From Diadophis punctatus similis (taxonomy: Eukaryota > Chordata > Lepidosauria > Squamata > Dipsadidae), in NCBI GenBank assembly GCA_023053685.1, contig JALIGW010000057.1:1352710-1416709 (forward strand): a DNA stretch of 64,000 bases. Direction: 5' to 3'. Positions 49,903-63,400 of the stretch are shown here, in pieces (the first letter of the stretch is position 1; every line of letters starts with the position of its first letter). The notes beneath the pieces were generated by a model, which worked only from the letters and a program-made list of their open reading frames with translations, searched no databases and had not been told where the DNA came from. A program made the position numbers and the translations under genes.

Positions 49903-51430
49903 CAGAGTTCAAAGATTATGCTGAAATCTACAACATCAATTTCTCTCTAGATAACATTTTCCAGATGTGCAGAAGCAGAGTTCAAAGATTATGCTGAAAT
50001 CTGCCTCTGCATTTTCTCTCTAGCTGACATTTTCGAGACGTGCAGAAGCAGATTTCAAACATTATGCTGAAATCTACAACATCAATTTCTCTCTAGCTAA
50101 CATTTTCCAGATGTGCAGAAGCAGAGTTCCAGGATTATGCTGAAATCTGCCTCTGCATTTTCCCTCTAGCTGACATTTTCAAGATGTGAAAAAGCAGAGT
50201 TCAAAGATTATGCTGAAATCTACAACTTCAATTTCTCTAGCTGACATTTTCCAGATGTGTGGAAGCAGAGTTCCAGGATTATGCTGAAATCTGCCTCTGC
50301 ATTTTCCCTCTAGCTGACATTTTCCAGGTGTGTAGAAGCAGAGTTCAGGATTATGCTAAAATCTGTCTTGCAATTTTTCTCCAGGTGAAATTTTCCAGAT
50401 GTGCAGAAGCAGAGTTCAAGGATTATGCTGAAATCTGCCTCTGCATTTTCCCTCTAGCTGACATTTTCCAGAGGTGCAGAAGCAGAGTTCAAAGATTATG
50501 CTGAAATCTACCACATCAATTCCTTTCTAGCTGACATTTTCCAGATGTGTGGAAGCAGAGTTCAAAGATTATGCTGACATCTACGACATCAATTCCTCTC
50601 TAGCTGACATTTTCCAGATGTGCAGAAGCAGGGTTCCAGGATTATGCTGAAATCAGCCTCCGCATTTTCTCTCTAGCTGACATTTTCGAGACGTGCAGAA
50701 GCAGAGTTCAAACATTATGTTGAAATCTACAACATCCATTTCTCTCTAGCTAACATTTTCCAGATGTGCAGAAGCAGAGTTCCAGGATTATGCTGAAATC
50801 TGCCTCTGCATTTTCCCTCTAGCTTACATTTTCCAGATGTGCAGAAGCAGAGTTCCAGGATTATGCTAAAATCTGCCTCTGCATTTTCTCTCTAGCTGAC
50901 ATTTTCCAGATGTGCAGAAGCAGAGTTCAAAGATGATGTTGAAATCAGCCTCTGCATTTTCTCTCTAGCTGACATTTTCAGATGTGCGGAAGCAGAGTTC
51001 AAACATTATGCTGAAATCTACAACATTAATTTCTCTCTAGCTCACATTTTCCAGATGTGCAGAAGCAGAGTTCCAGGATTATGCTGAAATATGCCCTGCA
51101 TTTTCTCTCTAGCTGACATTTTCCAGATGTGCAGAAGCAGAGTTCAAAGATTATGCTGAAATCTGCCTCTGCATTTTCTCTCTAGCTGACATTTTCGAGA
51201 CGTGCAGAAGCAGATTTCAAACATTATGCTGAAATCTACAACATCAATTTCTCTCTAGCTAACATTTTCCAGATGTGCAGAAGCAGAGTTCCAGGATTAT
51301 GCTGAAATCTGCCTCTGCATTTTCCCTCTAGCTGACATTTTCAAGATGTGAAAAAGCAGAGTTCAAAGATTATGCTGAAATCTACAACTTCAATTTCTCT
51401 AGCTGACATTTTCCAGATGTGTGGAAGCAG

Positions 51431-54400
51431 AGTTCCAGGATTATGCTGAAATCTGCCTCTGCATTTTCCCTCTAGCTGACATTTTCCAGGTGTGTAGAAG
51501 CAGAGTTCAGGATTATGCTAAAATCTGTCTTGCAATTTTTCTCCAGGTGAAATTTTCCAGATGTGCAGAAGCAGAGTTCAAGGATTATGCTGAAATCTGC
51601 CTCTGCATTTTCCCTCTAGCTGACATTTTCCAGAGGTGCAGAAGCAGAGTTCAAAGATTATGCTGAAATCTACCACATCAATTTCTTTCTAGCTGACATT
51701 TTCCAGATGTGTGGAAGCAGAGTTCCAAGATTATGCTGACATCTACGACATCAATTCCTCTCTTGCTGACCTTTTCAAGATGTGAAAAAGCAGAGTTCAA
51801 AGATAATGCTGAAATCTACAACTTCAATTTCTCTAGCTGACATTTTCCAGATGTGTGGAAGCAGAGTTCCAGGATTATGCTGAAATCTGCCTCTGCATTT
51901 TCCCTTTAGCTGACATTTTCAAGGTGTGTAGAAGCAGAGTTTCAGGATTATGCTGAAATCAGCCTCTGCATTTTCTCTCTAGCTGAGATTTTCCAGATGT
52001 GCAGAAGCAGAGTTCAAACATTATGCTGAAATCTACAACATTAATTTCTCTCTAGCTAACATTTTCCAGATGTGCAGAAGCAGAGTTCCAGGATTATGCT
52101 GAAATCTGCCTTGCAATTTCTCTCTATCTGACATTTTCCAGATGTGTGGAAGCAGAGTTTCAGGATTATGCTGAAATCTGTCTTGCAATTTTTCTCCAGG
52201 TGAAATTTTCCAGATGTGGAGAAGCAGAGTTCCAAGATTATGCTTAAATCTGCCTTGCAATTTCTCTCTAGCTGACGTTTTTGAGATTTGCGGAAGCAAA
52301 GTTCAAACATTATGCTGAAATCTACAACATCAATTTCTCCCTAGCTAACATTTTCCAGATGTGCAGAAGCAGAGTTCCAGGATTATGCTGAAATCTGCCT
52401 TCCAATTTCTATCTAGCTGACATTTTCCAGATGTGCACAAGCAGAGTTCCAGGATTATGCTAAAATCTGCCTCTGCATTTTCTCTCTAGCTGACATTTTC
52501 CAGATGTGCAGAAGCAGAGTTCAAAGATTATGCTGAAATCTGCCTCTGCATTTTCTCTCTAGCTGACATTTTCGAGACGTGCAGAAGCAGATTTCAAACA
52601 TTATGCTGAAATCTACAACATCAATTTCTCTCTAGCTAACATTTTCCAGATGTGCAGAAGCAGAGTTCCAGGATTATGCTGAAATCTGCCTCTGCATTTT
52701 CCCTCTAGCTGACATTTTCAAGATGTGAAAAAGCAGAGTTCAAAGATTATGCTGAAATCTACAACTTCAATTTCTCTAGCTGACATTTTCCAGATGTGTG
52801 GAAGCAGAGTTCCAGGATTATGATGAAATCTGCCTCTGCATTTTCCCTCTAGCTGACATTTCCCAGGTGTGTAGAAGCAGAGTTCAGGATTATGCTAAAA
52901 TCTGTCTTGCAATTTTTCTCCAGGTGAAATTTTCCAGATGTGGAGAAGCAGAGTTCCAAGATTATGCTGAAATCTGCCTTGCAATTTCTCTCTAGCTGAC
53001 ATTTTCGAGATTTGCGGAAGCAAAGTTCAAACATTATGCTGAAATCTACAACATCAATTTCTCCCAAGCTAACATTTTCCAGATGTGGAGAAGCAGAGTT
53101 CCAGGATTATGCTGAAATCTGCCTTCCAATTTCTCTCTAGCTGACATTTTCCAGATGTGCACAAGCAGAGTTCCAGGATTATGCTAAAATCTGCCTCTGC
53201 ATTTTCCCTCTAGCTGACATTTTCAAGATGTGCAGAAGCAGAGTTCAAAGATTATGCTGAAAGATACCACATAAATTTTCCCCAGCTGACATTTTCCAGA
53301 TGTGCAGTAGAAGAGTTCCAAGATTATGCTGAAATCTGCCTCTGAATTTTCCCTTTAGCTGACATTTTCAAGGTGTGTAGAAGCAGAGTTCCACGATTAT
53401 GCTGAAATCAGCCTCTGCATTTCTCTTTAGCTGACATTTTCGAGATGTGCAGAAGCAGAGTTCAAACATTATGCTGAAATCTACAACATTAATTTCTCTC
53501 TAGCTAACATTTTCCAGATGTGCAGAGGCAGAGTTCCAGGATTATGCTGAAATCTGCCTTGCAATTTCTCTCTAGCTGATATTTTCCTGATGTGCGGTAG
53601 CAGAGTTCAAAGATTACGCTGAAATCTGCCTCTGCATTTTCCCTCTAGCTGACATTTTCCAGGTGTGTAGAAGCAGAGTTCCAGGATTATGATGATATCT
53701 GTCTTGCAATTTTTCTCCAGGTGAAATTTTCCAGATGTGGAGAAGCAGAGGTCCAAGATTATGCTGAAATCTGCCTTGCAATTTCTGTCTAGCTCACATT
53801 TTCCAGATTTGCGGAAGCAGAGCTCAAAGATTATGCTGAAATCTACCACATCAATTTCTCTCTAGCTGACATTTTCCAGATGTGTGGAAGCAGAGTTCCA
53901 TGATTATGCTGAAATCAGCCTCTGCATTTTCCCTCTAGCTGACATTTTCCAGACGTGCAGTAGAAGAGTTCAAAGATTATGCTGAAATCTACAACTTCAA
54001 TTTCTCTAGCTGACATTTTCCAGATGTGTAGAAGCAGAGTTCCAGGATTATGCTGAAATCTGCCTCTGCATTTTCCCTCTAGCTTACATTTTCCAGATGT
54101 GCAGAAGCAGAGTTCCAGGATTATGCTAAAATCTGCCTCTGCATTTTCTCTCTAGCTGACATTTTCCAGATGTGCAGAAGCAGAGTTCAAAGATGATGCT
54201 GAAATCTACAACATCAATTTCTCCCAAGCTAACATTTTGCAGATGTGGAGAAGCAGAGTTCCAGGATTATGCTGAAATCTGCCTTCCAATTTCTCTCTAG
54301 CTGACATTTTCCAGATGTGCACAAGCAGAGTTCCAGGATTATGCTAAAATCTGCCTCTGCATTTTCCCTCTAGCTGACATTTTCAAGATGTGAAAAAGCA

Positions 54401-57400
54401 GAGTTCAAAGATTATGCTGAAATCTACAACTTCAATTTCTCTAGCTGACATTTTCCAGATGTGTGGAAGCAGAGTTCCAGGATTATGCTGAAATCTGCCT
54501 CTGCATTTTCCCTCTGGCTGACATTTTCCAGGTGTGTAGAAGCAGAGTTCAGGATTATGCTAAAATCTGTCTTGCAATTTTTCTCCAGGTGAAATTTTCC
54601 AGATGTGCAGAAGCAGAGTTCAAGGATTATGCTGAAATCTACCTCTGCATTTTCCCTCTAGCTGACATTTTCCAGAGGTGCAGAAGCAGAGTTCAAAGAT
54701 TATGCTGAAATCTACCACATCAATTTCTTTCTAGCTGACATTTTCCAGGTGTGTGGAAGCAGAGTTCCAAGATTATGCTGACATCTACGACATCAATTCC
54801 TCTCTAGCTGACATTTTCCAGATGTGCAGAAGCAGGGTTCCAGGATTATGCTGAAATCTACCTCTGCATTTTCCCTCTAGCTGACATTTTCCAGAGGTGC
54901 AGAAGCAGAGTTCAAAGATTATGCTGAAATCTACCACATCAATTTCTTTCTAGCTGACATTTTCCAGGTGTGTGGAAGCAGAGTTCCAAGATTATGCTGA
55001 CATCTACGACATCAATTCCTCTCTAGCTGACATTTTCCAGATGTGTGGAAGCAGAGTTCCAGGATTATGCTGAAATCTGCCTCTGCATTTTCCCTTTAGC
55101 TGACATTTTCAAGGTGTGTAGAAGCAGAGTTTCAGGATTATGCTGAAATCAGCCTCTGCATTTTCTCTCTAGCTGAGATTTTCCAGATGTGCAGAAGCAG
55201 AGTTCAAACATTATGCTGAAATCTACAACATTAATTTCTCTCTAGCTCACATTTTCCAGATGTGCAGAAGCAGAGTTCCAGGATTATGCTGAAATCTGCC
55301 TTGCAAGTTCTCTCTATCTGACATTTTCCAGATGTGTGGAAGCAGAGTTTCAGGATTATGCTGAAATCTGTCTTGCAATTTTTCTCCAGGTGAAATTTTC
55401 CAGATGTGGAGAAGCAGAGTTCCAAGATTATGCTTAAATCTGCCTTGCAATTTCTCTCTAGCTGACGTTTTTGAGATTTGCGGAAGCAAAGTTCAAACAT
55501 TATGCTGAAATCTACAACATCAATTTCTCCCTAGCTAACATTTTCCAGATGTGCAGAAGCAGAGTTCCAGGATTATGCTGAAATCTGCCTTCCAATTTCT
55601 CTCTAGCTGACATTTTCCAGATGTGCACAAGCAGAGTTCCAGGATTATGCTAAAATCTGCCTCTGCATTTTCTCTCTAGCTGACATTTTCCAGATGTGCA
55701 GAAGCAGAGTTCAAAGATTATGCTGAAATCTGCCTCTGCATTTTCTCTCTAGCTGACATTTTCGAGACGTGCAGAAGCAGATTTCAAACATTATGCTGAA
55801 ATCTACAACATCAATTTCTCTCTAGCTAACATTTTCCAGATGTGAAGAAGCAGAGTTCCAGGATTATGCTGAAATCTGCCTCTGCATTTTCCCTCTAGCT
55901 GACATTTTCAAGATGTGAAAAATCAGAGTTCAAAGATTATGCTGAAATCTACAACTTCAATTTCTCTAGCTGACATTTTCCAGATGTGTGGAAGCAGAGT
56001 TCCAGGATTATGATGAAATCTGCCTCTGCATTTTCCCTCTAGCTGACATTTCCCAGGTGTGTAGAAGCAGAGTTCAGGATTATGCTAAAATCTGTCTTGC
56101 AATTTTTCTCCAGGTGAAATTTTCCAGATGTGGAGAAGCAGAGTTCCAAGATTATGCTGAAATCTGCCTTGCAATTTCTCTCTAGCTGACATTTTCGAGA
56201 TTTGCGGAAGCAAAGTTCAAACATTATGCTGAAATCTACAACATCAATTTCTCCCAAGCTAACATTTTCCAGATGTGGAGAAGCAGAGTTCCAGGATTAT
56301 GCTGAAATCTGCCTTCCAATTTCTCTCTAGCTGACATTTTCCAGATGTGCACAAGCAGAGTTCCAGGATTATGCTAAAATCTGCCTCTGCATTTTCCCTC
56401 TAGCTGACATTTTCAAGATGTGAAAAAGCAGAGTTCAAAGATTATGCTGAAATCTACAACTTCAATTTCTCTAGCTGACATTTTCCAGATGTGTGGAAGC
56501 AGAGTTCCAGGATTATGCTGAAATCTGCCTCTGCATTTTCCCTCTAGCTGACATTTTCAAGATGTGAAAAAGCAGAGTTCAAAGATTATGCTGAAATCTA
56601 CAACTTCAATTTCTCTAGCTGACATTTTCCAGATGTGTGGAAGCAGAGTTCCAGGATTATGCTGAAATCTGCCTCTGCATTTTCCCTCTAGCTGACATTT
56701 TCCAGGTGTGTAGAAGCAGAGTTCAGGATTATGCTAAAATCTGTCTTGCAATTTTTCTCCAGGTGAAATTTTCCAGATGTGCAGAAGCAGAGTTCAAGGA
56801 TTATGCTGAAATCTGCCTCTGCATTTTCCCTCTAGCTGACATTTTCCAGAGGTGCAGAAGCAGAGTTCAAAGATTATGCTGAAATCTACCACATCAATTT
56901 CTTTCTAGCTGACATTTTCCAGATGTGTGGAAGCAGAGTTCCAAGATTATGCTGACATCTACGACATCAATTCCTCTCTTGCTGACCTTTTCAAGATGTG
57001 AAAAAGCAGAGTTCAAAGATAATGCTGAAATCTACAACTTCAATTTCTCTAGCTGACATTTTCCAGATGTGTGGAAGCAGAGTTCCAGGATTATGCTGAA
57101 ATCTGCCTCTGCATTTTCCCTTTAGCTGACATTTTCAAGGTGTGTAGAAGCAGAGTTTCAGGATTATGCTGAAATCAGCCTCTGCATTTTCTCTCTAGCT
57201 GAGATTTTCCAGATGTGCAGAAGCAGAGTTCAAACATTATGCTGAAATCTACAACATTAATTTCTCTCTAGCTAACATTTTCCAGATGTGCAGAAGCAGA
57301 GTTCCAGGATTATGCTGAAATCTGCCTTGCAATTTCTCTCTATCTGACATTTTCCAGATGTGCAGAAGCAGAGTTTCAGGATTATGCTGAAATCTGTCTT

Positions 57401-60400
57401 GCAATTTTTCTCCAGGTGAAATTTTCCAGATGTGGAGAAGCAGAGTTCCAAGATTATGCTTAAATCTGCCTTGCAATTTCTCTCTAGCTGACGTTTTTGA
57501 GATTTGCGGAAGCAAAGTTCAAACATTATGCTGAAATCTACAACATCAATTTCTCCCTAGCTAACATTTTCCAGATGTGCAGAAGCAGAGTTCCAGGATT
57601 ATGCTGAAATCTGCCTTCCAATTTCTCTCTAGCTGACATTTTCCAGATGTGCACAAGCAGAGTTCCAGGATTATGCTAAAATCTGCCTCTGCATTTTCTC
57701 TCTAGCTGACATTTTCCAGATGTGCAGAAGCAGAGTTCAAAGATTATGCTGAAATCTGCCTCTGCATTTTCTCTCTAGCTGACATTTTCGAGACGTGCAG
57801 AAGCAGATTTCAAACATTATGCTGAAATCTACAACATCAATTTCTCTCTAGCTAACATTTTCCAGATGTGCAGAAGCAGAGTTCCAAGATTATGCTGAAA
57901 TCTGCCTCTGAATTTTCCCTTTAGCTGACATTTTCAAGGTGTGTAGAAGCAGAGTTCCACGATTATGCTGAAATCAGCCTCTGCATTTTCTCTCTAGCTG
58001 ACATTTTCCAGATGTGCAGAAGCAGAGTTCAAAGATGATGTTGAAATCAGCCTCTGCATTTTCTCTCTAGCTGACATTTTCAGATGTGCGGAAGCAGAGT
58101 TCAAACATTATGCTGAAATCTACAACATTAATTTCTCTCTAGCTCACATTTTCCAGATGTGCAGAAGCAGAGTTCCAGGATTATGCTGAAATATGCCCTG
58201 CATTTTCTCTCTAGCTGACATTTTCCAGATGAGCAGAAGCTGAGTTCAAAGATTATGGTGAAATCTGCCTCTGCATTTTCCCTCTAGCTGACATTTTCAA
58301 GATGTGAAAAAGCAGAGTTCAAAGATTATGCTGAAATCTACAACTTCAATTTCTCTAGCTGACATTTTCCAGATTTGTAGAAGCAGAGTTCCAGGATTAT
58401 GCTGAAATCTGCCTCTGCATTTTCCCTCTAGCTGACATTTTCCAGGTGTGTAGAAGCAGAGTTCAGGATTATGCTAAAATCTGTCTTGCAATTTTTCTCC
58501 AGGTGAAATTTTCCAGATGTGCAGAAGCAGAGTTCAAGGATTATGCTGAAATCTGCCTCTGCATTTTCCCTCTAGCTGACATTTTCCAGAGGTGCAGAAG
58601 CAGAGTTCAAAGATTATGCTGAAATCTACCACATCAATTCCTTTCTAGCTGACATTTTCCAGATGTGTGGAAGCAGAGTTCAAAGATTATGCTGACATCT
58701 ACGACATCAATTCCTCTCTAGCTGACATTTTCCAGATGTGCAGAAGCAGGGTTCCAGGATTATGCTGAAATCAGCCTCCGCATTTTCTCTCTAGCTGACA
58801 TTTTCGAGACGTGCAGAAGCAGAGTTCAAACATTATGTTGAAATCTACAACATCCATTTCTCTCTAGCTAACATTTTCCAGATGTGCAGAAGCAGAGTTC
58901 CAGGATTATGCTGAAATCTGCCTCTGCATTTTCCCTCTAGCTTACATTTTCCAGATGTGCAGAAGCAGAGTTCCAGGATTATGCTAAAATCTGCCTCTGC
59001 ATTTTCTCTCTAGCTGACATTTTCCAGATGTGCAGAAGCAGAGTTCAAAGATGATGTTGAAATCAGCCTCTGCATTTTCTCTCTAGCTGACATTTTCAGA
59101 TGTGCGGAAGCAGAGTTCAAACATTATGCTGAAATCTACAACATTAATTTCTCTCTAGCTCACATTTTCCAGATGTGCAGAAGCAGAGTTCCAGGATTAT
59201 GCTGAAATATGCCCTGCATTTTCTCTCTAGCTGACATTTTCCAGATGTGCAGAAGCAGAGTTCAAAGATTATGCTGAAATCTGCCTCTGCATTTTCTCTC
59301 TAGCTGACATTTTCGAGACGTGCAGAAGCAGATTTCAAACATTATGCTGAAATCTACAACATCAATTTCTCTCTAGCTAACATTTTCCAGATGTGCAGAA
59401 GCAGAGTTCCAGGATTATGCTGAAATCTGCCTCTGCATTTTCCCTCTAGCTGACATTTTCAAGATGTGAAAAAGCAGAGTTCAAAGATTATGCTGAAATC
59501 TACAACTTCAATTTCTCTAGCTGACATTTTCCAGATGTGTGGAAGCAGAGTTCCAGGATTATGCTGAAATCTGCCTCTGCATTTTCCCTCTAGCTGACAT
59601 TTTCCAGGTGTGTAGAAGCAGAGTTCAGGATTATGCTAAAATCTGTCTTGCAATTTTTCTCCAGGTGAAATTTTCCAGATGTGCAGAAGCAGAGTTCAAG
59701 GATTATGCTGAAATCTGCCTCTGCATTTTCCCTCTAGCTGACATTTTCCAGAGGTGCAGAAGCAGAGTTCAAAGATTATGCTGAAATCTACCACATCAAT
59801 TTCTTTCTAGCTGACATTTTCCAGATGTGTGGAAGCAGAGTTCCAAGATTATGCTGACATCTACGACATCAATTCCTCTCTTGCTGACCTTTTCAAGATG
59901 TGAAAAAGCAGAGTTCAAAGATAATGCTGAAATCTACAACTTCAATTTCTCTAGCTGACATTTTCCAGATGTGTGGAAGCAGAGTTCCAGGATTATGCTG
60001 AAATCTGCCTCTGCATTTTCCCTTTAGCTGACATTTTCAAGGTGTGTAGAAGCAGAGTTTCAGGATTATGCTGAAATCAGCCTCTGCATTTTCTCTCTAG
60101 CTGAGATTTTCCAGATGTGCAGAAGCAGAGTTCAAACATTATGCTGAAATCTGCAACATTAATTTCTCTCTAGCTAACATTTTCCAGATGTGCAGAAGCA
60201 GAGTTCCAGGATTATGCTGAAATCTGCCTTGCAATTTCTCTCTATCTGACATTTTCCAGATGTGTGGAAGCAGAGTTTCAGGATTATGCTGAAATCTGTC
60301 TTGCAATTTTTCTCCAGGTGAAATTTTCCAGATGTGGAGAAGCAGAGTTCCAAGATTATGCTTAAATCTGCCTTGCAATTTCTCTCTAGCTGACGTTTTT

Positions 60401-63400
60401 GAGATTTGCGGAAGCAAAGTTCAAACATTATGCTGAAATCTACAACATCAATTTCTCCCTAGCTAACATTTTCCAGATGTGCAGAAGCAGAGTTCCAGGA
60501 TTATGCTGAAATCTGCCTTCCAATTTCTCTCTAGCTGACATTTTCCAGATGTGCACAAGCAGAGTTCCAGGATTATGCTAAAATCTGCCTCTGCATTTTC
60601 TCTCTAGCTGACATTTTCCAGATGTGCAGAAGCAGAGTTCAAGGATTATGCTGAAATCTGCCTCTGCATTTTCTCTCTAGCTGACATTTTCGAGACGTGC
60701 AGAAGCAGATTTCAAACATTATGCTGAAATCTACAACATCAATTTCTCTCTAGCTAACATTTTCCAGATGTGCAGAAGCAGAGTTCCAGGATTATGCTGA
60801 AATCTGCCTCTGCATTTTCCCTCTAGCTGACATTTTCAAGATGTGAAAAAGCAGAGTTCAAAGATTATGCTGAAATCTACAACTTCAATTTCTCTAGCTG
60901 ACATTTTCCAGATGTGTGGAAGCAGAGTTCCAGGATTATGCTGAAATCTGCCTTCCAATTTCTCTCTAGCTGACATTTTCCAGATGTGCACAAGCAGAGT
61001 TCAAACATTATGCTGAAATCTACAACATCAATTTCTCCCAAGCTAACATTTTCCAGATGTGGAGAAGCAGAGTTCCAGGATTATGCTGAAATCTGCCTTC
61101 CAATTTCTCTCTAGCTGACATTTTCCAGATGTGCACAAGCAGAGTTCCAGGATTATGCTAAAATCTGCCTCTGCATTTTCCCTCTAGCTGACATTTTCAA
61201 GATGTGCAGAAGCAGAGTTCAAAGATTATGCTGAAATCTGCCTCTGCATTTTCCCTCTAGCTGACATTTTCGAGATTTGCGGAAGCAAAGTTCAAACATT
61301 ATGCTGAAATCTACAACATCAATTTCTCCCAAGCTAACATTTTCCAGATGTGGAGAAGCAGAGTTCCAGGATTATGCTGAAATCTGCCTTCCAATTTCTC
61401 TCTAGCTGACATTTTCCAGATGTGCACAAGCAGAGTTCCAGGATTATGCTAAAATCTGCCTCTGCATTTTCCCTCTAGCTGACATTTTCAAGATGTGCAG
61501 AAGCAGAGTTCAAAGATTATGCTGAAAGATACCACATAAATTTTCCCCAGCTGACATTTTCCAGATGTGCAGTAGAAGAGTTCCAAGATTATGCTGAAAT
61601 CTGCCTCTGAATTTTCCCTTTAGCTGACATTTTCAAGGTGTGTAGAAGCAGAGTTCCACGATTATGCTGAAATCAGCCTCTGCATTTCTCTTTAGCTGAC
61701 ATTTTCGAGATGTGCAGAAGCAGAGTTCAAACATTATGCTGAAATCTACAACATTAATTTCTCTCTAGCTAACATTTTCCAGATGTGCAGAGGCAGAGTT
61801 CCAGGATTATGCTGAAATCTGCCTTGCAATTTCTCTCTAGCTGATATTTTCCTGATGTGCGGTAGCAGAGTTCAAAGATTACGCTGAAATCTGCCTCTGC
61901 ATTTTCCCTCTAGCTGACATTTTCCAGGTGTGTAGAAGCAGAGTTCCAGGATTATGATGATATCTGTCTTGCAATTTTTCTCCAGGTGAAATTTTCCAGA
62001 TGTGGAGAAGCAGAGGTCCAAGATTATGCTGAAATCTGCCTTGCAATTTCTGTCTAGCTCACATTTTCCAGATTTGCGGAAGCAGAGCTCAAAGATTATG
62101 CTGAAATCTACCACATCAATTTCTCTCTAGCTGACATTTTCCAGATGTGTGGAAGCAGAGTTCCATGATTATGCTGAAATCAGCCTCTGCATTTTCCCTC
62201 TAGCTGACATTTTCCAGACGTGCAGTAGAAGAGTTCAAAGATTATGCTGAAATCTACAACTTCAATTTCTCTAGCTGACATTTTCCAGATGTGTAGAAGC
62301 AGAGTTCCAGGATTATGCTGAAATCTGCCTCTGCATTTTCCCTCTAGCTTACATTTTCCAGATGTGCAGAAGCAGAGTTCCAGGATTATGCTAAAATCTG
62401 CCTCTGCATTTTCTCTCTAGCTGACATTTTCCAGATGTGCAGAAGCAGAGTTCAAAGATGATGCTGAAATCTACAACATCAATTTCTCCCAAGCTAACAT
62501 TTTGCAGATGTGGAGAAGCAGAGTTCCAGGATTATGCTGAAATCTGCCTTCCAATTTCTCTCTAGCTGACATTTTCCAGATGTGCACAAGCAGAGTTCCA
62601 GGATTATGCTAAAATCTGCCTCTGCATTTTCCCTCTAGCTGACATTTTCAAGATGTGAAAAAGCAGAGTTCAAAGATTATGCTGAAATCTACAACTTCAA
62701 TTTCTCTAGCTGACATTTTCCAGATGTGTGGAAGCAGAGTTCCAGGATTATGCTGAAATCTGCCTCTGCATTTTCCCTCTGGCTGACATTTTCCAGGTGT
62801 GTAGAAGCAGAGTTCAGGATTATGCTAAAATCTGTCTTGCAATTTTTCTCCAGGTGAAATTTTCCAGATGTGCAGAAGCAGAGTTCAAGGATTATGCTGA
62901 AATCTACCTCTGCATTTTCCCTCTAGCTGACATTTTCCAGAGGTGCAGAAGCAGAGTTCAAAGATTATGCTGAAATCTACCACATCAATTTCTTTCTAGC
63001 TGACATTTTCCAGGTGTGTGGAAGCAGAGTTCCAAGATTATGCTGACATCTACGACATCAATTCCTCTCTAGCTGACATTTTCCAGATGTGCAGAAGCAG
63101 GGTTCCAGGATTATGCTGAAATCTACCTCTGCATTTTCCCTCTAGCTGACATTTTCCAGAGGTGCAGAAGCAGAGTTCAAAGATTATGCTGAAATCTACC
63201 ACATCAATTTCTTTCTAGCTGACATTTTCCAGGTGTGTGGAAGCAGAGTTCCAAGATTATGCTGACATCTACGACATCAATTCCTCTCTAGCTGACATTT
63301 TCCAGATGTGTGGAAGCAGAGTTCCAGGATTATGCTGAAATCTGCCTCTGCATTTTCCCTTTAGCTGACATTTTCAAGGTGTGTAGAAGCAGAGTTTCAG

